Source: Streptacidiphilus sp. P02-A3a
GTDB lineage: Bacteria; Actinomycetota; Actinomycetes; Streptomycetales; Streptomycetaceae
Assembly: GCF_014084105.1 (NCBI RefSeq)
Contig: NZ_CP048289.1
Location: 1,497,922-1,561,921, forward strand
Direction of reading: 5' to 3'
DNA: 64,000 nucleotides
Part shown: positions 1 through 10,217 of the stretch, in pieces
Layout: each line of letters begins with the position of its first letter
Position numbering within the stretch: position 1 is the stretch's first letter
Notes under the pieces: generated by a model
Told to the model about the DNA's origin: nothing
Databases searched by the model: none
What the model saw: the letters and a program-made list of their open reading frames with translations, nothing else
Translations under genes and position numbers: made by a program

Positions 1-1033
1 ACTGGGATTCCAGCCCCAGCAGTTCGGCCTCGCCGTAGAAGGACATCCACTCGGGGTCGGCGTCGCTGGGGCCGGCCTCGAAGTGCTGCCGGGCCGTTCC
101 GATCGACCGCTCGCAGGCGCTCCGGTCCTGGAGCAGTGCCCACCCCCCGGCCTCGCGCATGGCCAGCAGCGAGCGCAGTCGGGCGGAGCCCAGGCCGTCG
201 GCGGCCTGCCGGGCCGCCTGGGCCGCCCGCACCGCCTCGCGCGGCCGACCCGCGTCGCGGGCCAGGAAGGCGCTGTTGCAGAAGGAGTGGGCCTCCAGCG
301 GGGCGTCGTTCGCCATCCGCGCGGTGGCCAGCGCCTCCGCGTAGAAGGACCGCGCCTCGACCAGTCGGCCCGAGTCGTGGGCCAGCCAGCCGACCGAGAT
401 GGCCAGCTCGCCGGCGGCGGCCTGGAGCCGCTGCTCCACCTGCGCGCTGTAGCTGCCGCAGTTGAGCAGCTGGTACGCCCGGCGCAGCGCCTGCCCGGCG
501 CGGTCGAACAGCGCGTCGGCGCCGTGGGCGTCGTCCAGCAGCCGGATGTCCCGGACGGCGGCCTCGACCCGGTGGGCGTCCGCGGCGCCGACCCTGGTGC
601 CCAGCGGGACCTCGGCGGCGGCCGGGTGGTCCAGGCCGAGGGCGGTGGTCACGGCCACCGGCCCACCGGCCAGGAACGTGCGTCGGTGCACGTCGTCGTT
701 CTCCTCGTGGATCTCGAACGGGGCGCCGGGGCGCGGGGGCTCCCCGCCCGGTGGACGGCGGCGCTCCGGGTGCCGCACCTCGCGGCGGGGGGCGAAACCG
801 AGCTCCTGCAAGGAGGAACCGGGGAACATGTGGCGGAAGACCCGCTCATAGGCGTAGTTGGGGCACCTGATCTCCCCCGATTCGATCCGGCCGACGTAGC
901 GCGCGTCGCAGGAGACGTGCTCGCCGATCTCGCGGGCGGCGCGGCGGACGGAGGCGGCGAACTCGCCGGGGGAGAGGTCCCCGCGCAGTGCGCGCATCAA
1001 CTGGTTGGCAGAGCGGTCAAGGGTGTTGCTCAT
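1..1033 (-). CDS. XRE-type transcriptional regulator with TPR-like C-terminal half (partial)
   Basis: The reading frame is open from the ATG at 1033 to the window edge, so the C-terminus lies outside. The first ~70 residues fit a helix-turn-helix domain of the actinobacterial XRE type. A segment around residue 130 (RRTFLAGG) marks the junction to a helical half rich in Ala, Leu and Arg that resembles TPR repeats. This layout is common in Streptomyces DNA-binding proteins of unknown ligand. The gene is divergent from the small protein starting at 1274, and the pair may share a promoter region. I infer a role in local regulation; the target is not visible. Confidence 0.8.
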   Translation of the reverse strand, partial: MSNTLDRSANQLMRALRGDLSPGEFAASVRRAAREIGEHVSCDARYVGRIESGEIRCPNYAYERVFRHMFPGSSLQELGFAPRREVRHPERRRPPGGEPPRPGAPFEIHEENDDVHRRTFLAGGPVAVTTALGLDHPAAAEVPLGTRVGAADAHRVEAAVRDIRLLDDAHGADALFDRAGQALRRAYQLLNCGSYSAQVEQRLQAAAGELAISVGWLAHDSGRLVEARSFYAEALATARMANDAPLEAHSFCNSAFLARDAGRPREAVRAAQAARQAADGLGSARLRSLLAMREAGGWALLQDRSACERSIGTARQHFEAGPSDADPEWMSFYGEAELLGLESQ

Positions 1034-1273
1034 GGGGCTGCCCCCTGTCTGACGGGTCTCTGTGGTGCGGGCACGACAGTACTCTCGGTAATAAATCGAA
1101 CACGCTCAGTTTCCGGACAAAGCGGACATTGCATCGGTGATCTGCTATGAAATGCCATGACCTGCCAGGCGTCCCACCCGTGGCCTCCGGCCCCGATGGC
1201 ACGTTGTCCTCAGCAGAAACGTCGATCCGCATACCGGCGGACGCACGTGAGACGCACGGTTGAGGAGGCTTCC

Positions 1274-1654
1274 ATGCACAACGGTGTGCACAGCGGTCCG
1301 CCCAGCGGCGGCCCCTTCGGCGGCGGTGCCCCGGCCGCACCGTCCTGCGACCTGGTGACCGTGCCCGAGCGGCAGGGCCTGGAGACGGTGGACATCCTGC
1401 GGCTGCGCGGCGGCTGCGGCCCGGTCCTGCACGAGGACGCCGACGCCACGCTCTCCTTCCTGGTCCCGGTCGGCGCCGCCGACGCCTGGCACCTGCCCGG
1501 CCACGCCTGTACCCAGGCGCCGCCGCCGGACAGCGACCGGAACTGGCTGCTGCCGCCCTCACCCGAGCGCGCGCTCACCGACCCCGCGCTGCTCCGCGCG
1601 GCCCTCGGCGAGGCCGCCCGCACCTTGGCCGCCAGCGGCTCGGACGGGCCCTGA
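1274..1654 (+). CDS. Conserved small protein of unknown function
   Basis: This 126-residue protein starts at the ATG at 1274, which has a good ribosome-binding site (TGAGGAGG, 1261-1268). The frame is open further upstream to 1157, but that extension lacks a matching ribosome-binding site. It has no signal peptide, no membrane segment and no motif I can name. The middle (VPERQGLETVDILRLRGGCG) resembles a small hypothetical protein I associate with Streptomyces regulators of the type encoded divergently at 1-1033. I cannot assign a function. The divergent layout suggests it may act with, or be controlled by, that regulator. Confidence 0.7.
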   Translation: MHNGVHSGPPSGGPFGGGAPAAPSCDLVTVPERQGLETVDILRLRGGCGPVLHEDADATLSFLVPVGAADAWHLPGHACTQAPPPDSDRNWLLPPSPERALTDPALLRAALGEAARTLAASGSDGP

Positions 1655-1692
1655 CCAGCCCCTCCGTTCTCCGCACCGGCATACTCGGGGGT

Positions 1693-2547
1693 GTGGCACG
1701 CAAGCAGCAGGGCAGCAACGGGCGAATCAGCGAGCGGGTCGGTTCCGGCCTGGCCGAGATCGTCCCCGACCGCGACCGCGCCGACGCCTGGACGCTGCTG
1801 CTCGACGGCGCGCCGCAGTCCCACGTCGACCTGGCGGACCCCACCCACCTCTCCTTCGAGTACCAGCGCCGCCTCGGGCACCTGGTGGACCTGGCCGCCG
1901 CCCCCGGCAAGCCGGTCACCGCGCTGCACCTGGGCGGCGGCGCGCTGACGCTGGCCCGCTACCTGGCCGCGAGCCGTCCCCGCTCGCGGCAGCAGGTCGC
2001 CGAGATCGACACCGCGCTCACCGAACTCGTCCGCCGGGAGCTGCCGCTGGACCGGAACTGGCAGCTGCGGGTGCGCGGCGGCGACGCCCGCGACATCCTG
2101 GCCCGCAGCCCGGAGGGCGCGGCGGACCTGGTGGTGGCCGACATCTTCAGCGGGGCGCGGATCCCGGCGCACTGCACCTCGCTGGAGTTCGCCGAGCTGG
2201 TCGCCCGCGCCCTGCGCCCGGACGGCCGCTACGCCGTCAACATCACCGACGGCGGCCAACTCGCCTTCGCCCGCGGGCAGGTGGCGACGCTGCGGGCGGT
2301 CTTCGCCGAGGTCGCGCTGATCGCCGACCCGACCGTGCTGCGCGGCCGCCGCTTCGGCAACCTGGTGCTGGTGGCCGCGCGGCAGCCGCTGCCGCTGGAC
2401 GAGCTGACCCGGCGGACCGCCGGTGACCCGTTCCCGGGGCGGATGGAGAACGGCCCCCGCCTGGTGGACTTCCAGGCAGGGGCCGTTCCCGTCACCGACG
2501 CGGACGCGGGACCCTCACCCGCGCCCCCGCCGGGAGCTTTCCAGTGA
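1693..2547 (+). CDS. Spermidine-synthase-like SAM-dependent methyltransferase
   Basis: The 284-residue protein has the class I nucleotide-binding fold of spermidine synthases. A glycine-rich loop (HLGGGALTLARYL) is followed by an acidic residue in VAEIDTALTELV, then GGDARDIL and VVADIFSGARIP. There are no transmembrane segments, unlike the long fused actinobacterial SpeE proteins. It starts at GTG 1693; a second GTG two bases upstream is out of frame. Family knowledge suggests transfer of an aminopropyl or methyl group, but the substrate cannot be read from sequence. The gene ends nine bases before the convergent lipoprotein gene at 2557. Confidence 0.8.
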   Translation: MARKQQGSNGRISERVGSGLAEIVPDRDRADAWTLLLDGAPQSHVDLADPTHLSFEYQRRLGHLVDLAAAPGKPVTALHLGGGALTLARYLAASRPRSRQQVAEIDTALTELVRRELPLDRNWQLRVRGGDARDILARSPEGAADLVVADIFSGARIPAHCTSLEFAELVARALRPDGRYAVNITDGGQLAFARGQVATLRAVFAEVALIADPTVLRGRRFGNLVLVAARQPLPLDELTRRTAGDPFPGRMENGPRLVDFQAGAVPVTDADAGPSPAPPPGAFQ

Positions 2548-2556
2548 CCGGCCGCG

Positions 2557-4290
2557 TCAGCTGGTCGGCTTCAGCTGCAGGATGATGTACTCGTAGGCCT
2601 GGCTGTTGGGGTTCGGGTTCATGTACGGGTGGGCCGAGTCCGGCCAGCCGGTGTAGTCGGCGTCGTTGTACTGGTACCAGCCCGCTCCGTACAGCAGCGG
2701 GGCGGCCGGGACCTCGGTGGAGACGATGTTCTGCAGCGCGGTGAGGTCGGCCTGCAGCGCGGCCGAGTCGGTCGGGTCCTCGCCCTCGTACTTGGTCAGC
2801 GCCTGCTGCGCGGCCGGGCTGCTGTAGCGCTCGAAGTCCACCGTCGCGGACTGCCCGACCGGGGCGGTCTGGCTGAAGTCCAGCTCGTTCTGCAACTGCT
2901 GGAACGGCGTGGCGCCGGTGCTCCAGTGGACCGTGGCGTCGAACTTGCCGGTGGCCACGTCCTGCGCCCAGGCGGTGCTCTGCACCCCGGTGACCTGGGT
3001 GGTGTCGAAGCCGAGCCCGTTCAGCTCGGAGACGATGTCACCGGCGTCGCAGTAGTAGTCGTTGTAGTCCTGCGGGTCCAGCACGGAGAACTTGATGGTC
3101 TGGCCGTTCTTGGTCCACTTGCCGCCGGTCAGCTTGTAGCCGTCGCCCGAGAGCAGCGTGGTGACCTGGGCCGAGTCGCTGGTGGACTTCAGGTCGCCGG
3201 TCAGTGTGCTGGGGATGAGCGCCGAGCTGACCGACGCGATCAGGCCGCCGGAGCTGGTCGCGGGCGCCTCGTAGTTGGTCTCGCACTGGCTGGCGAGGGT
3301 GGTCCGGTCGACCGCGGCGCTGACCGCCTGGCGGACCTTGGGGTCGGTCAGCGCCGGGGCCGACGCGCTCTTCTGGTTGAACCAGAGCGAGACCGTGTTC
3401 GTCGCCGGGTAGTACGGCGCGGTGGTCTGGAACAGGTGGTTGTGCTGCGGGTCCTTCGCCACGAACACGTTCTGCACGTTCGGGATGTTGTTGCCGGTCA
3501 GGTCGATCTGGCCCTCGCTCAGCTGCAGCTGGGCGGCGTCGTTGGTGGCGATGGCCGGGAACTGGATCTCCGGGACGGTCGGCTTGGTGCCCCAGTAGTT
3601 CGGGTTGACCTTGTAGCTGACCTTCTGCGAGGAGAACTGGTCCACCAGGAACGGGCCGGTGCCGATGGCCTGGGCCTTGGTGATCACGGCCTTGGTCGGG
3701 TCGCCGAGGCTGGACCAGATGTGCTGCGGAACGATCAGCTGCTGGTCGATGGCGACCTGGTTGGCGGCCTGCGGGGTGGCGAAGTTCAGCACCGCGGTGG
3801 TGGCGTCGGTCTGGCTGGCGCTGGTGACGATCGGAGCGCCGGCGTTGGCCGCCGGGTACTGCTTCATCAGGTTGAAGGTGAAGACCACGTCCGCCGCGGT
3901 GAACGCCTGCCCGTCGCTCCACTTGGCGCCGGACTGCAGGTCCAGGGTGAGCGTCCGGTTGCCGTTCGACCAGGTCTGGCTCTTGGCCAGCCACGGGATC
4001 GGCGCCTCGTTGGCGTTCAGGCTGTTGATCTGGAACAGCGGCTCGTAGACGAGCGAGTTGGCGTTCTGCGACCCACTGAAGTCGGTGCCGGACACGAACG
4101 GGTTGAAGTCCTCGGTGAACGAGGTGGCGTCGCTGTCCTCGACGATCAGCGCCTTGCCGGTGGCGGAGCTGCCGCTGGAACCGCTGCTGGAGCCGCCCTT
4201 GCTGGAGCTGTGGCTGGAGCTGCACGCGGTCAGGCCCAGGCCGAGGGCCGCCACGACGGCCATCGCTCTGATGGTGGTAGTGCGAGTCAT
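2557..4290 (-). CDS. ABC transporter substrate-binding lipoprotein, family 5 (Dpp/Opp type)
   Basis: This 577-residue protein begins with a lipoprotein signal peptide ending in the lipobox LTAC, followed by a Ser/Gly-rich linker. The mature part shows SBP_bac_5 features: DFNPFVSG near the start, WSDGQAFTAADVVFTFN, and IGTGPFLV with NPNYWG. Family 5 proteins usually bind peptides, but several bind cello-, beta-gluco- or xylo-oligosaccharides. LacI regulators and a GH1 beta-glucosidase lie nearby, so I infer an oligosaccharide ligand. It sits last in the transporter gene row, after a 271-base gap with a hairpin, and may have its own promoter or be expressed at a different level. Confidence 0.9.
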   Translation of the reverse strand: MTRTTTIRAMAVVAALGLGLTACSSSHSSSKGGSSSGSSGSSATGKALIVEDSDATSFTEDFNPFVSGTDFSGSQNANSLVYEPLFQINSLNANEAPIPWLAKSQTWSNGNRTLTLDLQSGAKWSDGQAFTAADVVFTFNLMKQYPAANAGAPIVTSASQTDATTAVLNFATPQAANQVAIDQQLIVPQHIWSSLGDPTKAVITKAQAIGTGPFLVDQFSSQKVSYKVNPNYWGTKPTVPEIQFPAIATNDAAQLQLSEGQIDLTGNNIPNVQNVFVAKDPQHNHLFQTTAPYYPATNTVSLWFNQKSASAPALTDPKVRQAVSAAVDRTTLASQCETNYEAPATSSGGLIASVSSALIPSTLTGDLKSTSDSAQVTTLLSGDGYKLTGGKWTKNGQTIKFSVLDPQDYNDYYCDAGDIVSELNGLGFDTTQVTGVQSTAWAQDVATGKFDATVHWSTGATPFQQLQNELDFSQTAPVGQSATVDFERYSSPAAQQALTKYEGEDPTDSAALQADLTALQNIVSTEVPAAPLLYGAGWYQYNDADYTGWPDSAHPYMNPNPNSQAYEYIILQLKPTS

Positions 4291-4399
4291 TGTTCTACGC
4301 TCCCTGTTGTCCGAAAGTCACGTTGGTGCTGCGCTAGGTGCTGCTGATGGTTCGGTCCCGTGTCCCGGAGGAGCGCCAACTCCTCCGGGACCTCCCCGA

Positions 4400-4423
4400 C
4401 CGTCCCCGTCAGGGTGGGGACGG
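4400..4423 (-). terminator. Hairpin between ATPase gene and lipoprotein gene
   Basis: CCGTCCCC (4400-4407) and GGGGACGG (4416-4423) form a perfect 8-bp stem around an 8-base loop. It lies in the gap between the last ATPase gene and the binding-protein gene, which are co-directional. It could end the operon transcript, or act as an attenuator or processing site that lets the binding protein be made at a different level. Confidence 0.45.
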
Positions 4424-4510
4424 CCGGTGCTCGTCGGTCGGGTTGCGTCGTGGGGGCGGGTCCCGGCGCCGCCCCGTTCTGGCGGGGTCTCCCATCTGGT
4501 CTCCTCGGCT

Positions 4511-4558
4511 CGTCGTGCTCAGGTGTCGTCGTGCTCGGGTGTCGTCGTGTTCGGGCTG
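4511..4558. repeat. Three 16-bp direct repeats
   Basis: CGTCGTGCTCAGGTGT (4511-4526) is followed directly by CGTCGTGCTCGGGTGT (4527-4542) and a degenerate third copy to about 4558. They lie just downstream of the stop of the ATPase gene. No function is evident. Confidence 0.6.
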
Positions 4559-4561
4559 TGC

Positions 4562-5604
4562 TCAGGGAATGACCGCCGCCTCGGGCTTGTGGTCCGGGCT
4601 GTGCAGCCAGCACGCGGCGACCTGGTCGTCGCCGACCGGCAGGGCCGGGGGAGTGGTCGTCCGGCAGATGTCCATGGCGAAGGGGCAGCGGGGGTTGAAC
4701 CGGCAGCCGGCCGGCGGGTTCACCAGGCTCGGCGGGGCGCCCCGGCCGCGCAGCGTCACCGAGCCCGGACGCTGCGGGTCCGGCGCGGCGCTGAGCAGCA
4801 GCTGCGTGTAGGGGTGCGCGGGCGCGTCGGTGATCTGCATGGCCGGTCCCGACTCGACCACCTGCCCGGCGTACATCACCACCACCGTGTCGGCCAGGTA
4901 GCGGGCCGAGGCGATGTCGTGGGTGACGTAGAGGACGGCCAGCCGCTCCCGCTCCCGCAGCTCGTCCAGCAGGTTGAGCACACCCAGCCGGATCGACACG
5001 TCCAGCATGGACACCGGCTCGTCCGCGAGCAGCACCCGGGGCTCGACCGCCAGCCCCCGGGCGATCGCGATCCGCTGCCGCTGGCCGCCGGACAACTCGT
5101 GCGGGTACTTGTCGATGTAGCGGTCGGCCGGGGTCAGCGCCACCCGCTCCAGCAGTGACTTCGCCAGCTCGTCCAGCTCCTTGGCGCTGCCCGGCTTGCG
5201 GTGCAGCTTGAGCGGGCGCTCCAGGTGGTAGCGCACCGTGTGCACGGAGTTGAGCGAGGAGAACGGGTCCTGCAGCACCAGGTGCACCTGGCTGGTGTAC
5301 GCGCGCCGCTCCCGGCCGCTGCTCCCCACCGGCTTGCCGTCCAGCAGCAGTTCGCCCGAGGTCGGGGTGATCAACTGGACCAGCAGCCGGGCCAGGGTGG
5401 ACTTGCCGGAGCCCGACTCGCCGACGACGGCGGTGGCGGTGCCCTCGGGCAGCGCCAGCGAGATGTCCTCGACGGCGTGGACGACCTGGCTGCCCCGGCG
5501 GATCCCGCCGTGCACCGGGAAGTGCTTGGTCAGGTTGCGGGCCTCCAGCGCGGGGACGCCCTCGCGCTTCGGCCCGTGCACCACGCGGCCTTCGGTCAGG
5601 GTGG

Positions 5605-5608
<4 letters not shown>
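4562..5608 (-). CDS. ABC importer ATPase, DppF/OppF type
   Basis: This 348-residue ATP-binding subunit shows Walker A (GESGSGKSTL), the signature LSGGQRQRIAIARGL, Walker B with the catalytic Glu in VLLADEP, and the H-loop in YVTHD. The C-terminal oligopeptide/dipeptide extension carries the spaced Cys residues (CRFNPRCPFAMDIC) that bind an Fe-S cluster in some relatives. It overlaps the upstream ATPase gene by four bases, so the two are translationally coupled. It should pair with that subunit and the two permeases to energise import. An importer with its own ATPases contrasts with Streptomyces CUT1 sugar importers, which borrow the shared ATPase MsiK. Confidence 0.92.
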
Positions 5609-6704
<1,096 letters not shown>

Positions 6705-6708
<4 letters not shown>

Positions 6709-7664
6709 TGGGCCACCTCCTTCTTCAGATCCAGCGAGAGGTCAGCGGCGGGGGCGGCGGTGGCGGTCCGCACCACCGGGGTGAGGCCCAGGACGAACCG
6801 GACCCGGTGGCCTCGAGTGCCGCGGGCGGAGGTGAGCCGGGGGTTGATGATCTCGTCGATGCCGAAGTTGAGCAGCGACAGGGCGACGCCGACGGCGGCC
6901 ACGCACAGCGCGGGCGGGATGAACCACCACCACCAGCCGGAGATCAGCGCCCCGCCGACCTGCGCGTTGTAGAGCATGGTGCCCCAGGTGACGGTGCTGC
7001 CGCCGATCAGGCCCAGCCAGGCCAGGGTGGCGTAGGTGCCGATGCCGTAGATCACCGTGAAGATGAACGACGAGGCGAGGATCGGCAGCAGGTTCGGCAC
7101 GATCTCGAAGATGATGATCCGCGGCTTGCGCTCGCCGATCACCTGGGCCGCCTCGACGTAGTCCTGGCTGCGCAGGGTCATCGTCTGCGCCCGCAGCACC
7201 CTGGCCCCCCAGGCCCAGGCGGTGAGCGCGATCACCGCGCCGATGGTGAGCGGGTTGCCGGTCAGGTCCAGCGGCAGGGCCTTGAGCACCACCATCAGGA
7301 TCAGCAGGCCCGGCAGCGCCAGGAAGATGTTGGTCAGCGCCGAGAGCAGGTCGTCCACGATGCCGCCGAGGTACCCGGCGGTCACCCCGACCAGTACCGA
7401 CAGCGCGGTGGCGATGACCCCGGCCAGCAGCGAGATCAGCAGCGTGTCCCGGCCTCCGGCCAGGACCTGTGAGAACAGGTCGTGCTGCTGCACGTCGGTG
7501 CCGAACCAGAACCGGCCGGACGGCGGCAGCGGGGTGTCCGCGGTGGTGCTGGCCTGCCAGTGCGCCGAGTGCGGCGCGAGCATCGGGCCGAACAGGGCTA
7601 TCAGCACGAACAGCACGAGAATGGCGAGGCCGAGGATGACCTTGGTGGAGCGGAGGTACCGCAT
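6705..7664 (-). CDS. ABC importer permease, DppC/OppC type
   Basis: This 319-residue membrane protein has an N-terminal transmembrane segment, then about five more, and the inner-membrane coupling loop of the BPD_transp_1 family. That loop is recognisable from AWAWGARVLRAQTMTLRSQDYVEAAQVIG. The N-terminal part includes PHSAHWQASTTADTPLPPSGRFWFGTD, the conserved entry of DppC proteins. It starts three bases after the stop of the partner permease and overlaps the next ATPase gene by four bases. Its C-terminal tail is longer than usual. Confidence 0.92.
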
Positions 7665-7667
7665 GGC

Positions 7668-8654
7668 TCAGGCCTCCTTGCGGGCGCGCGGGTCGAGGGC
7701 GACGTAGGCCAGGTCGGCCAGGAAGTTCACAGCCAGCACGGTGAACACGACGACGATGACGATGCCCTGCATCACCGGGTAGTCGGTGTTCTGGATCGCC
7801 GTGGAGATCTCACTGCCCAGACCCGGGTAGGAGAAGACGATCTCGGTCACGATGGAGCCGGTGACCACCAGGCTGATGGACAGGGCGAAGTTGGAGATGC
7901 TGGGCAGCAGCGCGTTCCGGGCGGCGACGGCGGCCACCCGCCACTGCGGCAGCCCCTTGGCGGCGGCGACCAGGACGTAGTCCTCGTCCATGGTGGTGAT
8001 CATCATGTTGCGCATCCCGACGATCCACCCGGCGATCGAGGCCAGGGCGATCGCGGCGGCGGGCAGGAAGCCGTGGTCGATGACGCTGCCGACGAAGCCG
8101 AGGTTCCAGCCCTCGGTGACCGTCGAGCCGCGGCCGGTGTCGTAGCCGTTGCTGATCGGGAACAGGCCGCCGTAGTAGCCGACGTAGAGCAGCAGCAGGA
8201 AGGAGAGGATGAAGTACGGCACCGCCTGGAAGAAGGTGCTCACCGGCAGCAGCGCGTCCAGCAGGCCGCTGCGCCGCCAGCCGGCCATGACGCCGATCAG
8301 CGTCCCGAGGATGAAGGCCACCGCGGTCGCGACGCTGACCAGGCCGAGCGTCCACGGCAGGTCGGTGCCGATGAGGGTGGTCACCGGCACGCTCTTGGCG
8401 GTGGAGGTGCCGAGGTTGCCGTGCAGCAACTGCCCCAGGTAGGTGAGGTACTGGGAGGCCAGGCTCTGGTGGGTGCCGATGCCGTACAGCTTCTCCAGGC
8501 CCTCCAGCTGGGCCGGGGTGATCTGGCCGGTGCTCTTGGCGAGCGCGGCGGCCAGCGGGTTGCCCGGGAGCATCCGGAGCAGGAAGAAGTTCAGCGTCAG
8601 TGCGGCGAAGGCGGCTAGGAGGTAGAAACCCAGCCGACGCAGGATGGTACGCAT
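7668..8654 (-). CDS. ABC importer permease, DppB/OppB type
   Basis: This 328-residue integral membrane protein has the DppB layout: one N-terminal membrane helix (LGFYLLAAFAALTLNFFLLRMLPGNPL), a periplasmic region, then five helices. The coupling loop lies within RNMMITTMDEDYVLVAAAKGLPQW. It starts 12 bases after the stop of the LacI-type gene at 8667-9791, so regulator and transporter are probably co-transcribed. A CebR-type operator lies 126-139 bases upstream of its start, inside the regulator gene. Confidence 0.92.
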   Translation of the reverse strand: MRTILRRLGFYLLAAFAALTLNFFLLRMLPGNPLAAALAKSTGQITPAQLEGLEKLYGIGTHQSLASQYLTYLGQLLHGNLGTSTAKSVPVTTLIGTDLPWTLGLVSVATAVAFILGTLIGVMAGWRRSGLLDALLPVSTFFQAVPYFILSFLLLLYVGYYGGLFPISNGYDTGRGSTVTEGWNLGFVGSVIDHGFLPAAAIALASIAGWIVGMRNMMITTMDEDYVLVAAAKGLPQWRVAAVAARNALLPSISNFALSISLVVTGSIVTEIVFSYPGLGSEISTAIQNTDYPVMQGIVIVVVFTVLAVNFLADLAYVALDPRARKEA

Positions 8655-8666
8655 CGTCGGCTCCTT

Positions 8667-9791
8667 TCAGGGGATCTGGCGCCACACGGGCGGCTGGGCG
8701 TCGGGCGGGCAGCCGCAGCTCTCGCGGCGGACCAGTCGGGTGGGGAGCACGATGTCGGGCAGCTCGCCCCCGTCCCCATTGGGAGCGCTCCCGCCGCTGT
8801 CGGCAGTGATCATGTTGTGGAGGACCTCGAAGGCTCGGGCGCCGATCTCCTGGATGGGCTGGCGCACGGTGGTCAACTGGGGCCGGAGGTGCCGGGCGAA
8901 CGGCAGGTCGTCGAATCCGGTGACGGCGACGTCGCCGGGCACGTCCAGGCCGTGCTCGGCCAGGGCGTAGATCACGCCCAGCGCGGTCTGGTCGTTGGCG
9001 CAGGCGATGGCGCGCGGCAGGGTCGCCCCCAGGGCCATCAGGCCGCGGACGATCTGGACCCCGCTGCCCGCCGAGTAGTCGCCCTGCCAGGCGGGACCGG
9101 TCAGGCACTCCCCACCGAGCGCCTGCACCTCGGAGACGAACGAGCGGCCGCGGACGATGTTGTCGGGGCTGTCGGCATGACCGGCGATGTACGCCGTCCG
9201 CCGGTAGCCGTGCTCCTGGACCAGGTGCCGGGCCAGTTCCCGCATGCTGGTGGCGCTGTCGCCGCGGACGTTGGCGGTCGGGCCGCCGCTGGCGCCGGCC
9301 AGGGTCACCACCGGCACGGTCCGGGCGATGTTGGCGATCCCGGCGGGCGAGAGCACCTGGTCGTGCAGGATCAGCCCGTCGCACTTCCCGGCGATGGTCA
9401 TGATCCGGTTGGGCAGCGTGTGCTCGTCGATGTTGACGGAGCTGACCAGCAGGTCGTAGCCGCGGCGCTGGGCCACGATCTCGATGCCCCGGTTGATCTG
9501 GTCGCCGAAGAGCAGGCTCTCGGTCTCGTCCTCGAACATGCCGTCGTCGGTGCCGTAGACGCGCCGGAAGACCACGCCGACCACCTGCTTGAGCCGGTTG
9601 CTCAGCGCGCGGGCGGCCCCGTCCGGGACGAAGCCGAGCTCGCTGATCGCCTTCAGCACCCGGTCGCGGGTCTCCGGCCGCGGGTTGTCCCGGCCGTTCA
9701 GGACCCGTGAGACGGACGCGATGGAGACACCGGCGCGGCGGGCGACATCGTAGATCGTCGGCGTCGCACCGTTGGCGGCTCGTGCGTCCAT
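8667..9791 (-). CDS. LacI-family transcriptional regulator (transporter-linked)
   Basis: This 374-residue regulator has a LacI-type DNA-binding head at residues ~10-60 (TIYDVARRAGVSIASVSRVLNG) and a periplasmic-binding-protein-like effector domain ending before a short Cys-containing tail. It is the first gene of the Dpp-type transporter operon. A perfect palindrome, GTAAGCGCTTAC at 9822-9833, sits 31-42 bases upstream of its start and fits a LacI-family operator, so I infer autoregulation. This regulator is distinct from the CebR-like protein at 12389-13432, and the two operator families differ. The effector is unknown but is probably a sugar imported by this system. Confidence 0.9.
   Translation of the reverse strand: MDARAANGATPTIYDVARRAGVSIASVSRVLNGRDNPRPETRDRVLKAISELGFVPDGAARALSNRLKQVVGVVFRRVYGTDDGMFEDETESLLFGDQINRGIEIVAQRRGYDLLVSSVNIDEHTLPNRIMTIAGKCDGLILHDQVLSPAGIANIARTVPVVTLAGASGGPTANVRGDSATSMRELARHLVQEHGYRRTAYIAGHADSPDNIVRGRSFVSEVQALGGECLTGPAWQGDYSAGSGVQIVRGLMALGATLPRAIACANDQTALGVIYALAEHGLDVPGDVAVTGFDDLPFARHLRPQLTTVRQPIQEIGARAFEVLHNMITADSGGSAPNGDGGELPDIVLPTRLVRRESCGCPPDAQPPVWRQIP
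8780..8793. promoter_or_regulatory. CebR-type operator inside the LacI gene
   Basis: TGGGAGCGCTCCCG matches 13 of 14 bases of the CebR consensus TGGGAGCGCTCCCA. It lies inside the 3' part of the LacI coding region, about 130 bases before the first permease gene. It could let the CebR-like regulator repress an internal promoter or block transcription through to the transporter genes. Confidence 0.6.
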
Positions 9792-9821
9792 GGGGGGACC
9801 TCTCGGGGTCGGGGGGTTTCC

Positions 9822-9833
9822 GTAAGCGCTTAC
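9822..9833. promoter_or_regulatory. Palindromic operator GTAAGCGCTTAC
   Basis: This perfect 12-bp palindrome with a central CG lies just upstream of the LacI gene at 8667-9791. The symmetry and the AAGCGCTT core are typical of LacI-family operators. A near copy occurs at 10193-10204. I infer it is the site of the adjacent regulator. Confidence 0.75.
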
Positions 9834-10217
9834 TCCGCGCTGTCTGCGATGAAGGTAGGTCCGTGCCGAAGCCGCCGCAAGGGCGAATGTCAGCCCCGTT
9901 ACGGTGATGTGACTTTTCGTCGGTGCGAGCGGCCGAAAACCTGGATTCTCGTTCGAGAAGTGAACACACAGATCGCCGTCCGACTATCGGTGCAGGGTCT
10001 GCCCGTTGCCCGTCGCATACGAATAGCAGCTGGTGGGGAGGTATGTGTCCGACCGTCAGCAGTCGCCCCGCCCGGCCCCGCCGTGTTCACTGCCCGAAGT
10101 CCAGGGCATTGCCGGGGGTGCGCGGCCGAGCGTCGGCCGAGGGTGCGCCCGAGGCCGCGCCGGGCTGATCGGGGCGTGCTGCTGATGCGTCCGGAAGCGC
10201 TTACAGTGGCAGCGCTG
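9834..10217. other. 384-base intergenic region with a second operator
   Basis: The gap lies between the small secreted protein gene and the transporter-operon regulator. It is less GC-rich than the genes around it. The only ordered element I see is the operator copy at 10193-10204. No ORF here has convincing codon use or a ribosome-binding site. It probably holds the operon promoter and a long leader. Confidence 0.5.
10193..10204. promoter_or_regulatory. Second copy of the LacI-type operator
   Basis: GGAAGCGCTTAC differs at one base from the perfect palindrome at 9822-9833, with centres 371 bp apart. A pair of sites at this distance would allow looping by a tetrameric or paired LacI-type repressor. 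Confidence 0.55.
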
